Shown here piece after piece: positions 20,838-31,233 of a DNA stretch of 64,000 nt. Origin of the DNA: Emiliania huxleyi CCMP1516 (Eukaryota; Haptophyta; Isochrysidales; Noelaerhabdaceae). Position numbers and translations under genes: made by a program. The notes under the pieces are model-generated. The model saw only the letters and a program-made list of their open reading frames with translations. It did not search any database and was not told where the DNA came from. Positions within the stretch are counted from its first letter, which is position 1. Each line of letters opens with the position of its first letter. The stretch covers positions 826,459-890,458 of the forward strand of contig NW_005198966.1 in NCBI RefSeq assembly GCF_000372725.1, read 5' to 3'.

Positions 20838-21362
20838 CGCTACAGGTGCGTTCGCGCGGTGTCGCCCGAGAGTTCCTAGCCGCCGCAGGATTTGCCCCAG
20901 GGCCCCCCGCCCACCCCCTCCCCCACACGCCGCCGGCCGCCGGAACGCGGAAAAGCGCCGCCGGTCTCTCGGCGCGGTCAGAGCAGGCGGACATCGCTTC
21001 TAGGGAGGGGGGCGCCCTTCTCGCTCCATGCCCCCCCTACCATGTTCAATCCCCCCTCCGGGTGATGCCAGGGCAGCAAAACGGGCTGCGGGTGATGCCT
21101 CGCCGGCAGCCGAGGTGCTCTCTATTGTCTGTTTTCTTTCTTTTACACTCACCGGCTCACCAACAAAGAACTCACCGCGCTCGCGCTGCGATCTGCGACC
21201 GCCCCCACGCCCACGCTCGGGTGTGTGGCAGCCAGCTAGCTGTGTGTCTTGTGAGCCTGTTTGTGTCTGTGTGTCGCTCATGCGTGTCGTCATCGTCTGT
21301 CTAGCGTCCACCCATACCGCGTTGGTGTCCAGTCCGAGCCTGGCTGTTCTTCACCTTCCTAA
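20838..21362. other. 3' flank of the kinase-ARM gene with repeat D copy
   Basis: No gene seen. C-rich runs to 20930, then repeat family D in inverse orientation at 21229-21354. The segment ends at the right arm of the inverted repeat. Confidence 0.5.
21229..21354 (-). repeat. Dispersed repeat family D, copy 1
   Basis: The minus strand reads CTCGGACTGGACACCAACGC and continues through a GACGACACGC / CGACACACAGACACAAACAG segment. It matches 34119-34355 closely and 26456-26500, 26706-26815 and 54455-54705 in part. Copies in both orientations show a dispersed element, not a local duplication. Confidence 0.75.
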
Positions 21363-21412
21363 CTTGAGCACTTGAGCACTGGATAGGGTCGATTCCGCAT
21401 GGTACGGGACCC
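21363..21412 (-). repeat. Right arm of the perfect 50-bp inverted repeat
   Basis: Exact reverse complement of 18019-18068. Flanking bases outside the two arms do not match, so the identity stops sharply, as expected of element ends. Confidence 0.9.
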
Positions 21413-22024
21413 ACCTCCCTAACTAACTAACTAGGCAGTGCGGGCCTTCAACCCTCTCGCGATGTGAGAGGTTCCGACAAAAACAGCTGTGGTCGCGTGT
21501 GAGTGAGTAACAGTGTCCATGCCTTGTCTTATGCGGCGCCTGTGACGTGTGTGAGAGAGAGAGACGTGTGAGTCCCAACCACGCGAGTCCGACGTGCGAA
21601 TGTCCGCACGTCGGAAGCAACTACAGAATTTTACAACAAAACTCCCTCGCACGACACCGGGTACGGGACAACTACAGAAACTCTCGCTCGAGTCTGGGAC
21701 AGAGCTAGGGTGCCCACAGGACCCAAAAAAGAAAAGAAAAAAGAAATGGGCCGCCCCCGATCGCAGCACTTCGTGTTGGAGAGTCGAGATATTGAGAGTG
21801 TGACTAGGAGGGAGGGACGCTGGGGATTCTCAAAGGTATACCCTTGGAATGGCCGGATCCAGCCTTAAAAGTACGAGATCGCGCGCGCTTCGCGCACAGC
21901 ACCGCCTGTTCTCCGCGCGGCTGTGTGACGACGCGTGCCGTGTACCAGCAGAGTTGGGCGCGCGCGGCGCGACGGCGCCCGCGAGGGAAGGCGCGGGTGC
22001 AGCGGCCGCCGGCGGTCGTACCTT
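21413..22024. other. Intergenic stretch, nothing recognised
   Basis: Lower GC than the genes. Short frames only; a run of AAAAAAGAAAAGAAAAAAG lies at 21724-21745. Confidence 0.5.
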
Positions 22025-22102
22025 GGGGCCTGGAGCCCTGTTCACGCGCGCGCGAGACGTGCAGACAGGGTTGCCAGGTGAGAGCGAATGGCGCGGTTCA
22101 CG
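22025..22102 (+). repeat. Dispersed repeat family G, copy 1
   Basis: About 78 bp starting GGGGCCTGGAGCCCTGTTCA, matching 44371-44447 in inverse orientation with very few differences. It contains the last 20 codons and stop of the 408-aa ORF on the minus strand, so that ORF belongs to a repeated element. Confidence 0.75.
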
Positions 22103-23268
22103 CCTCGCACAACAGAGAGAGAGATGCGCTCTGCATGGTGGGACATAAAAGAGAGCGAGTACTTGGGCGAGTAGGCCGTGCGGTCAACGCTGCCGCGCGC
22201 GACTTTGCGCGCGAGGCGGCGCAGCTTGAGAACGGCGGTGGGCGAGAAGCCGCCGCCGAACGTCTCGTGGAGCAGCAGGTTGAAGTTGTTGCGCTTGACA
22301 AAGATCGCGTCGTGGTAGAAACCGCGATGCGCCTTGACGTAGCCGTGGCCGGTCTTGTGGGAGAAGGGTTGGCTGGGCTGCCCGCGCGCCTTGCAGCCCA
22401 TGTTCAGGCGGCGGGCCTTCTCCTCGGTGTTGCCGAAGGCGTAGGAGTGGCCAACGGAGGCGGGCGTGCCGCCACTCGAGGCGTTGCCAACGCCCGGCGA
22501 GGAGGTCTTGAGGAGGGGCGTCCAGAGCTTGATTTCATTCACGTCATCACATCCTCCCGGTCCCGCATGGGGTTCTGCGAGGTCAGTCTTGTACCCCTCA
22601 TTGTACTGCCGGGTGAGCTCTGGTTTCTCCTTGTCACCGTGCACGACCGGCGCGTTGGCCGGGGCGCGCATCGCGTCCGCCCAGGCGGCGAGGACGCCGT
22701 CGTGGGGCCGCCGGTGGTGGGCCTTGTTGTAAAGGTAGTCGCCGAAGAAATCGACTGGCATGCCCCGCTCGAGCGCGACCCGTAGGGTGGGAAGCGCCGC
22801 GGAGAGCCAAAGGCCGAGCTTCCGCTGGAGCTCGTCCTGGAGGATGTCCGAGGAGAGGGCGGTGGCGTACGTACCGTCGACACGGACATCGAAGGCCTTG
22901 CCGGCGAAAGGCGTTGAGGCGGAGACGAGGCGCGCGGCTTCGCGGTTGTTGACGGCGCTGTCTCCGAGGGACGGGTTGTTCTTGACGTGCACATCCCGCG
23001 CCTTGACGAGCTCCTGGTGCGCGTACCAGTCCTTGTGATTCTTGATGGCAGCGAGCGCCCGCGGCCGCGGGTACGTGGATTTGCAAGTGCCATTGAGAAT
23101 CGCGTCGGTAGCTGGAAGGGACTCGGGCTCGGGGAGCGGGACGCTCTTGGGGTAGAACTCAGTCAGGTAGCCGCCGCGGACGGTGTAGTACTTGTTTTTG
23201 TTGTTTGTCCTATGAGGAGAGAGATTTTTAGCAATACTTGTTTTGATGTATGTGGCTCTCCCTCCCAT
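22042..23268 (-). CDS. Unrecognised 408-aa protein of a repeat-associated element
   Basis: Long single-exon minus frame with strongly GC-ending codons. Notable segments: NPSLGDSAVNNREAARLVSA, DFFGDYLYNKAHHRRPHD, NEIKLWTPLL, GHSYAFGNTEEKARRLNMG and FYHDAIFVKRNNFNLLLHET. The NEIKLW segment could be the E-x-K part of a PD-(D/E)XK nuclease, but this is weak. The first 25 residues are read from repeat family F (IAKNLS is its translation) and the last 20 from repeat family G, so the frame spans almost exactly from one repeat to the other. It is likely the product of a mobile element of unknown family; the frame looks whole. The true start may be downstream of the repeat-derived part. Confidence 0.5.
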   Translation of the reverse strand: MGGRATYIKTSIAKNLSPHRTNNKNKYYTVRGGYLTEFYPKSVPLPEPESLPATDAILNGTCKSTYPRPRALAAIKNHKDWYAHQELVKARDVHVKNNPSLGDSAVNNREAARLVSASTPFAGKAFDVRVDGTYATALSSDILQDELQRKLGLWLSAALPTLRVALERGMPVDFFGDYLYNKAHHRRPHDGVLAAWADAMRAPANAPVVHGDKEKPELTRQYNEGYKTDLAEPHAGPGGCDDVNEIKLWTPLLKTSSPGVGNASSGGTPASVGHSYAFGNTEEKARRLNMGCKARGQPSQPFSHKTGHGYVKAHRGFYHDAIFVKRNNFNLLLHETFGGGFSPTAVLKLRRLARKVARGSVDRTAYSPKYSLSFMSHHAERISLSVVRGVNRAIRSHLATLSARLARA

Positions 23269-23412
23269 TTTTCAGTGTATGTAGCTATGACGCACGTCTT
23301 TTCATTCTTCTGTACAGTGCCAGTGCGCAAGGTGAGCGATACCGTCAAAAAAAATCACGGCAATCGGTGCTTGGGCACCCATCCCTCTCAGGCCTATATG
23401 ATCCTCAGCGTG

Positions 23413-24159
23413 GGACTAGTTTCACTCGGATTCACTCCTATGCACCTTCGGTGAGGGTACATTGGCGCGTAAAAGGAGAGTCACGGAATCGCGCGCGCCT
23501 CCACCAGGAAGGGCTACGCAGTATCCCTGACATCCCCTGGGATCCTGCCACTGAAGGCGGAGGGTTGGGACTCAAACGGCTTGGGTTGCTACAGGTACGG
23601 AGGGGACCTCAACGTCCTGTAGCCGCCCGCGGCGCCGTAAGGGATCGCACCTCGGACCAGATAGAGAGAACCACACCCCAAAGCCACCAGAGAGTAGGCA
23701 GGATAGGGTGGGTGGGGAGAAGAAAGAACTGATGCAGCCGAAGGGCTGGCGCAGTAGGAAGGAGAGCCTGGCGCGGCCAAGGACGAGGAGCGGCGTCATG
23801 GCCAGGTGAGCAGGAGAGAGCAGCGGAAGCCGCGCTCATCAGAGCAGCGAGCGGGCGGGAGCGCCCGACACGCACGGAAGTTCAAACTTCCGTAAAAGAT
23901 GAAGTAAAAGATGTCCACGGAGAGTCCGTGAAGGACGCAGAGGCAGAAGAAGAGGTAGGAGAGGAGAGGGTGAGTCTCCTGCGGGAAACTAGTGGCCTAT
24001 CACGAGTTAGGGCCCCTACCCCAATCGTTATCGGCGGACTAGTTTCACTCGGATTCACTCCTATGCACCTTCGGTGAGGGTACATTGGCGCGTAAAAGGA
24101 GAGTCACGGAATCGCGCGCGCCTCCACCAGGAAGGGCTACGCAGTATCCCTGACATCCC
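23413..24159. mobile_element. Pair of identical 124-bp direct repeats around about 500 bp (TRIM-like or duplicated segment)
   Basis: Bases 23413-23536 and 24036-24159 are identical; both start GGACTAGTTTCACTCGGATT. The 499 bp between has no coding frame of note. Terminal direct repeats of this size around a short core are typical of terminal-repeat retrotransposons in miniature, but a tandem segmental duplication is equally possible. Identical ends imply a recent event. Confidence 0.5.
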
Positions 24160-24318
24160 AACGCGCAGTGGAGGAGGAGCGAGGGCAGGTGGCCCGGAAA
24201 GCCCAATGAACCCCACAGAAGGGGCAACTGGCCGTGGCATGGAGCCACAGAGGCGACAGCCAAATCACGAGAGGGGTGAGGCCGGTCGCCGAGCGTCCAG
24301 AGGCCGCCGGGAATCGAG

Positions 24319-24783
24319 CCACCACCGTCAAGGCGGCGAGGGAGAAAGCACCACCCCACACCGCCGTCGAGGCGGCGAGGGAGAAGCCTAGAGAAAGGCG
24401 GAGGCAGGAGCCGAGAGCCGGCCACCACTCCGCGCCGCCGTCGAGGCGGCGACGGAGAAGCCTAGAGAGAGGCGGAGGCGACAGCCGAGAGCCGACCGTC
24501 ACTCCGCGCCGCCGTCGTGGCGGCGAGGGAGAAGCCTAGAGAGAGGCGGAGGCGGCAGCCGAGAGCCGGCCACCACTCCGCGCCGCCGACGAGGAGGCGA
24601 GGGAAAAGCCTAGGGAGAGGCGGAGGCACGGCCGAGAGCCGACCACCACTCCGCTCCGCCGTCGAGGCGGCGAGGGAGAAGCCTAGAGAGAGGCGGACGC
24701 GCCGCCGTCGTGGCGGCGAGGGAGAAGCATAGAGAGCGGCGGAGGCGGCAGCCGAGAGCCGACCACCACTCCGCGCCGCCGTC
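24319..24783 (+). repeat. Minisatellite with about 74-bp unit, six copies
   Basis: The landmark GCCGCCGTCGAGGCGGCGAG returns at about 24361, 24435, 24509, 24583 and 24657 (74-bp steps), then at 24700 (a shortened unit) and 24773. Units differ by scattered substitutions. Each holds a self-complementary CCGCCGTCGAGGCGG core able to form a hairpin. Confidence 0.85.
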
Positions 24784-24822
24784 AGCCTTCTCCTCGACGC
24801 GACAGCCTCTGCGACGAAGACG

Positions 24823-25026
24823 GTGAGCCTGCAAACATATACGCTCCGCCAAAGAGGCGAGCAGCAAGTGGCGGCCGGGATACTGAATGAGATGAACGAT
24901 GCGCTGCTGCGAGAGGCGGACGAGGGCGAGGGCGAGGAGGCTGAGGCTGGCGGATCCGTCGATGGGCCAGGCGGCCGCAACGGTGAGGAAGGAGAGGACT
25001 ACGAGCAGGAGCCAGGACAGCAGTGA
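24823..25026 (+). CDS. Possible small acidic protein, unrecognised, 67 aa
   Basis: ATG frame beginning MSLQTYTLRQRGEQQVAAGI, followed by an acidic tail rich in Glu, Gly and Asp. It follows the minisatellite directly. Codon choice is compatible with coding, but there is no homology call. Confidence 0.2.
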   Translation: MSLQTYTLRQRGEQQVAAGILNEMNDALLREADEGEGEEAEAGGSVDGPGGRNGEEGEDYEQEPGQQ

Positions 25027-27004
25027 GAGACCCCAACGCCGTATCTCAGTCGTATCTTCAAGGAGGCTCCCGTGGTGTACCTGTGTTAGTGCCAGTGCGC
25101 GCCAGTCCCGTGCCCAGTGACGTGAGAGGGAGTTTAGTTGAGGCGAACTGAGGCGCCCGTGGGGACCCGGCAATTCCCTTCCCCCCTCGGAGGGCCGGAC
25201 TGAGGCGTCACCCCGCGGCGTAAGAGGGCAAAAATGATAGCGTCAGTGCGTGATATATGTGGCGAGAATTACGTGTCTCTCATTGTCAGCCGCAATTAGG
25301 GTTGGGCCTCTTGCGAGCCGCTGACGACAGACCGAACCCGACAGAGGCGCCCATATGCTACAAGGTCCTAGTATGGGTTCGGGGACACATATGCTCGGCA
25401 CATAGAGCCGTACGCAGACATCCGCACACGCCACACACGCACACACACACGTGCGCTTGGGAAGCTCTCGGGAAAACTCTATCTACCAGGAGAGTCTCAC
25501 GACTCTGCAGCCGGCCGCGTCCAGTGGTCTGCGTTCTCTTGTCGGCTGTGCGCACAACAGGACACACCACGGGCACGGCCCAGTGTGCGGTGAGCTGTTC
25601 CGACTTCCGAGTTCCGTGCGTGTGCAGTGGATGGATGCTCATGCTGGATCGATCCTCCTCTCCGCTCTCGCAGGCGGGACGACACGGGAGTCCCAGTCTC
25701 TCCCGTGACTGCCAGTCGCGGGCTCGCGGCCGAAGGCGAAGACGTTTGTCGCAGCAGGGGGGCGCGCTGTGGCCCACACGGTGTGGCGTGTGGGCTGGAC
25801 CTCGTGAAGAAGAGTGTGTCGCTGCGGGACTGGCAGTGGCACTGCCACTGGGTCTGTAGTAAACACGAAACAAAGAGTACCCGTAATTAAGTAAACGGAC
25901 GAGAGTCGAGACCGCCCGCCACTTGTGATGTGAGACGTGGCGGTGTTTGGCGCCGGGACAGAGCAGCAGCAGGCGGGCTGGCAAGCTCCACCCCGGATGC
26001 ACACGCTGTCTCAAGGTCCGACCCTATAAAAGCTCGGCGCGGAAGACGGAGTATAAACCGTGCTTGTGTGTGTGTGAGAGTATTCAGGCTTCGTTCATAC
26101 GAAACCATGACGACACTCGCCAGTCGACTCGCATACACACACCGTGCTTGTGGGCGCGGGTTGCCGCAGATCCTATCTCGCGCCCACACCACACCTGGCT
26201 CCAACGTGGTCGTGGACACGCCCCCATGGCTGGGGACACTACTAGGTCATGCTGGCCCCAGAAGTTTTATCTCTGGGCCCTCAGATCTCGTGTCTCGAGT
26301 GATGCGTCGCGCGCTTGACCACACACACGCATCACAGTAAACTCTCACCTCTCATCTCTCTCCCCCTCCCTCTCTCTCCTCTCTCTCTGTCTCTCTCTCG
26401 AAAAACAAGAACACAACGCACTCTTAGGTTAGGTGAGGTAGAAAGGTGAAGAACGGTCAGGCTCGGACCGGACACCAACGCGGTATGGGTGCACTCTCTC
26501 ACATGACAAGCGATCCCCGAGACCCCGACAGCGTCGGTATTAACAGAAAAGGGGGAAGGAGAGAGGCAAGAAATCCAACCCGCGCCTCTATAGACGAGTA
26601 CAGCTAAAAGAGTTCTCGGGGCTCCGTGTTGAGGTGAACATCTTTAGCTTGTGAGCCAGGAAAAGGGTTGCAAGAAATCACGCTTCTCTTCCGTCTTCAA
26701 AGGCGAAGAACAGCCTGGCTCGGACTGGACACCAACGCGGTATGGGTGGACGCGAGACAGAAGATGACGACACGCTGGAGCGACACACACAGAGAGACTC
26801 ACCCACACAAGACACTCTAAAAAGGAAAAAACAGGACGGCGCCTGGGAAAGCGCACGTTAGTGCTGCGTTCGACCGCCTTCTCAAGGTGATCTGGTTTGA
26901 GAAGCCCGTCGCACGACACAGGTCAGGAGGCTCGGTCCCACAAGCCGCCCGCCCGCCCCCGCCCGCCCCGCCCACCCGCGCCCACCCCCTCGCAGATCCC
27001 AGCC
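25027..27004. other. Intergenic stretch with two repeat D fragments and a CT microsatellite
   Basis: CA-rich (25430-25455) and CT-rich (26345-26400) microsatellites. Family D fragments at 26456-26500 and 26706-26815. A TATA-like CTATAAAAGC at 26023 precedes a 77-codon frame starting at 26107 (MTTLASRLAY, good start context) that ends at 26340; neither can be tied to a known gene. The last 100 bp is the C-rich 5' flank of the exchanger gene. Confidence 0.4.
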
Positions 27005-29655
27005 ATGGCCATCTCCCGCAAGCTCTCCGCGATGAGCGACGAGCAGCGCGACGTGCGCCGCTACGTCAAGCTCGCCTACTTTGCGATGGCTGCCTGCGGC
27101 CTCGCGGCCTTCGCCTACCTGGGCGGCGAGTCGGACGCGCACCTCGCCTCGGAGGGCGCACCTCATCGCCGCCGTCTCGGAGGGGGCGGGCCCGTCGTCG
27201 GCTGGGGCAAACCCGGGGGCAAGCTCAAGCTTGACTGCCACTACATGAACCCGTTGTACAACTACTCGGACTCCGCCCCGGCTCCCGACCACTACCGCCA
27301 GCTGGCAGAGGAGGGCGGCTTCCCGGAGGTGGAGGGCGGCAAGGGCTTGCCGGATAACGCGCCGCCATGCCCGCCCGCGCCGCCCTACAAGGTCCACTCT
27401 TGCCAGGTCCTCTACTGGGACCTGACCGACTTTGACACGAGCGGCGGCGTCGCCGTCTGGCTCTTCATCATGTGCGCCCCCCCGCCCCCGCCCCTCCTCC
27501 GCCCGCCCCCTCACCCCCGCCCCCGCGCAGGTTCTACTGCTTCGTCGGCATCGCCATCGTCTGCGACGACTTCTTCGTCGAGGCGATCGAGGAGGTGGTC
27601 GAGGTGCTCAAGATTCCCGAGGACGTCGCCGGCGCAACCTTCATGGCGGTCGGGTCGTCGGCGCCCGAGTTCTTCACGGTGATCATCGCCACGATGGTGA
27701 CCGAGTCGGACGAGGGCATCGGCGACATCGTCGGCGCCGCCGTCTTCAACTCGATGACCATCGTCGGCCTGACTTGCATCTTTGCCGGCCAGGCGATCGC
27801 CTTTCGGGCCCTCCTTTTGCACAACAGCACAACACAACGCCCCTTCCCCACCCCCCGCCCCCCGCCCTCCCGCCCTCCCCCCATCTCCCCTCGCTTCCCC
27901 CCCCTCCACCCCTCAGCCCCCCCTTTTCCGCCCCCCTTCCCCCCTTCCCCCCCTCCCTCCTCCCCTTCTCCCTCCCCTCCCAATCTCCGCACCGCGTCCT
28001 CCAAGGCTTCTCCCTGGGCTTCACCTCCCCCCCCCCCCCCCTTCCCTCCAGACCCTCGTCATCACCAAGTTCCCGGTGCTGCGCGACTTCTCCTTCTACA
28101 TCCTCTCCATCATCCTCCTCTTCCTCTTCGCCCTCGACGAGAAGATTCTCTGGTACGAGTCCCTCCTCCTCCTCATCGGCTACGCGTCCTACGTGTTTTG
28201 GATGACCAAGAACCGCAAGATTGCAAGGGCCATGTACAGCCGCGGCGGCTTCCTCAAGTCACTGACGGCCGACTACATCGCCGACGTCGAGCGCCGCGCC
28301 AAGGAGGCGGAGGAGAAGGAGGCCAAGAAGGCGGCCAAGGAGGAGGGCGACGCCGAGGTGCCGCCCCCCCCCCCTCTCGCCGCATCCCTCTGCACTCCCG
28401 TCCACCCCCCCCCCCTCCCCCTCCCGCCCGCGGCGTCGCCTGGTCCGCCGCGCGCCTACCCCCACGGCCGCCTCGCCCCCGCCCCACGCGCCTCGCCCCC
28501 TCCGTCCTTTAACCCCCCCCCCCCTTTTGTGTCGCGCAGGCCGGCCAGCCCAAGCCCAAGGAGGGCGGTGTCGGCTTCACCCCCACGGCGTACGACGCGA
28601 ACGCCGAGGGCGCGGACAAGTCCTCCGCCGCTTCGGCCGCGCCCGCGGCCTCGCCGGCCAGCAGCGCCAAGCCCTCCTTCATCCGGACCCTCTCCTTCAC
28701 GCTGCGCAACTCCAAGTCGTTTGTTGCCTTCCGCAAGAACACGTCCGCCTACAAGTGCATCGCCAAGGTCCAAAAGGCCTTCTCGTGGCCGCTCACCACC
28801 GCCTTCAAGCTGTCGATGCCGGAGTCGATGCGCGACAAGTGCAAGTACTGGTTCATGGGGAACTTCGTCGTGTCGGTCGCCTGGATCTGCGTCCTCATCA
28901 CGTGCGCTGCCGCCGCACCGCCGGCCGGACTTTGCACACACCCACACACCCACACACACACCACCTCGCACCCCTTCCCCCCTCACCACCACCACCCTCC
29001 TCCCGCCAACCCCCTCGCCACACCCTTTTCCACTTCCCTCCACCCACCCCGCCTCCCCACCGCAAGCCCTCACCCCCCCCCCCCCCCCGCACCCCACCCC
29101 AGGTGCGTGCTCATCTTCACCACGCGCGTCGGCTGCATCCTCAACATCCCGGGCATCGTGATGGGCACCATCGTGCTCTCCTCCGGCACCTCCGTCCCCG
29201 ACTCGCTCTCCTCCATCATCGTCGCGCGCAAGGGCGAGGGCGACATGGCCATTGCAAACGTGCTCGGCTCAAACATCTTTAACGTGCGGACCCCCCCCCC
29301 CCCAAACCCCTTGCGCGCGCCCCCACCTTGCCACCTTGCACCCCCCCCCCCCCGTTCACAGATCTTCGTCTGCCTTGGCTTCTCGTGGATGCTCTGGAAC
29401 ATCGCCGAAGGCCCCTACGAGGCGAACGCGCTGAAGGGCAACCTCTGGTTCCCCATCATGATTGTGCTCGTCTACTCGTGCTTCCTGCTCATCGCCTTCA
29501 TCGTCTCGCGGTGGCAGCTCACCAAGAAGCTCGGCTTCTCGCTCATCTTCCTGCACATGACCTTCATCGCCCTCACGCTGCTCACCAACTCGATCGGCGG
29601 AAAGGAGCCCGTCCTGCTCCTGCCCAACACGCCCGGCTGGTCGGACGGGCGCTGA
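27005..29655 (+). CDS. K+-dependent Na+/Ca2+ exchanger (NCKX/SLC24-type, CaCA superfamily)
   Basis: Six exons join in frame to a 623-aa protein: 27005-27471, 27531-27792, 28052-28357, 28540-28901, 29103-29283, 29362-29655. The N-terminal segment YFAMAACGLAAFAYL is a signal anchor. The alpha-1 repeat is GATFMAVGSSAPEFFTVIIA with GDIVGAAVFN, and the alpha-2 repeat is SSGTSVPDSLSSIIVARKGE with NVLGSNIFN; these ion-binding repeats define the family. Between them lies a Lys/Glu/Ala-rich cytoplasmic loop (AKEAEEKEAKKAAKEE). About ten membrane segments are visible. It should move Ca2+ out against Na+ (and K+) at the plasma membrane or an endomembrane. Introns are C-rich; donors are GTGCGC, GCGATC, GTGCCG, GTGCGC and GTGCGG, so intron 2 is GC-AG. 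Length is usual for the family. Confidence 0.92.
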
Positions 29656-31233
29656 GCCTCAGAGCATCTCCGAGCTGGCGCGCCGCCCTGCGACGGAAGC
29701 CCCCCCCCCCCCCTCCCCTCCCGGCCCCGCTCTCTCACCGCGCTCTCGGACCGCTCTCTCGCGTAGGGGCGCTCGGGCTTGCCTTGAGCTATGGCATGCG
29801 CGCCGGCATCTTTCTGCTGGCCGCCTGCAGACGCCCTCTTCTAGCGGGCCTCGGTCGGGCTTGAGCATGTACAAGGACACGGACAATGGCGACGCGGCAG
29901 CGGCGCGGCGAGGGGGGCAGCGCAGAGGGGCAGACGAGAGGGCGGAGACGACCGGCTCGCTAGAGCGAGCTCCAAGCCCGCCGCCGTTGTGGGGGGGCCA
30001 GGCGGACGAAACGTGCTACATGGTTCGTCACGGTCCCAGGACGAGGACGCAGGACCGGCCGTGTTTCCTTCTATACATGTAACAAGTTTGACTCCGCAAT
30101 AGCGGCCGCACACTTCACGTTGGACGGTACAAGACATATCTCAGAGTACAGAGACAGGGCAGTGCACACGGTGTAACAGCGTATTCGGAGATCGCGCTTC
30201 GGCCTTCGCGTTCAGCGCGCCCGTCCGCGACCATTATTGGGCGTCTAGTTGCACAGAAGCGCAACACAAATGCGCAGCACAGATGCGCCGCCGCAGAGCG
30301 AACGAAAACAGGAGCGCACAGACAGACGACAGAGCGAAACAAACGGCGGCGCACAGGCAAAGAAGGAGTGGGGTAATGCACAGCGAAGACCTTTACAGAG
30401 GTTGTTCGCGGATCGCGGCCTCATAACTGAACTATCCCATGGGCACAATAACTCTTTAGTGGATAGTGCCCGAGTGCGTCTAGTGGACTGTGGTGTGTGG
30501 ACGTGTGGAGTCACCAACCAGTGCGCCACAGTGGCCCCCTGGAGACAAAACTTAGTGCACGAGCCCGGTGCCCGCCGCCTCACAGGGGCAGCGTCGTTCA
30601 GGGACACCACAGCGACGCACACGCAAACACACATGTACGACAATCAAGGACCACTCCTCCACCGCACGAACGTGGTTCGGTTCGCGTAACCGAGGCGCGC
30701 GCGCGGGCGCGGGCGCGCGCGCGGCGCGGGTGACCGCAGAGGCAGACCGGCCCGGGCGTCGCGGTCCGGTTTCGACCGTCAGGGGCTACTGCGACCCCGA
30801 GGTGCCCCCGGGTCGCCCCCAAAGGCCTCCGTTAGTTGAAAAACACTATTTGGGTGGGTCCCAGAGACCCTCACTTAGCCACCTCATAGGGTACCCTGAG
30901 GCTGTGGCCTCTGCACAAGATTTCGCACCATAATGGTTGCACGGACTGCCCCCCCTGCGCCCCGCGCGTTCGGCTCCTCCTCTCACCAAAGCGACCCGCC
31001 GCCTGGGGCCAAAGAGTACCTAGCTCTTGTCGTTGAAGGCAAAGTCGCTCGGCGCGAGCGACCCGCCCTCGCTCTTTGGCGTGTCAGCGGCGGACTCCTC
31101 ACCCGTGCGCAACGACGCGTACCTACGGGGTGCGCAGACAGCCTCGTGTACTGTGCGGGGAGCATCGCGTGAGCACCAAGGCTGCCCAAGACTGGAGCGT
31201 GTGAGTGAAGGACCAGCGCGCAGCCCGGGGGCG
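29656..31233. other. Intergenic stretch with repeat H copy
   Basis: The 3' flank of the exchanger gene, then mixed sequence. Repeat family H at 30436-30596, CG-repeat microsatellite at 30693-30727. No coding region recognised. Confidence 0.45.
30436..30596 (+). repeat. Dispersed repeat family H, copy 2
   Basis: Matches 15715-15832 in inverse orientation with several short insertions here. Core AGTGCGTCTAGTGGACTGTG-type sequence is conserved in both. Confidence 0.6.

Noticed and set aside
26023-26340. TATA-like box followed by a 77-codon frame
   Set aside because: No homology, no codon bias; kept only as a note in the intergenic entry.
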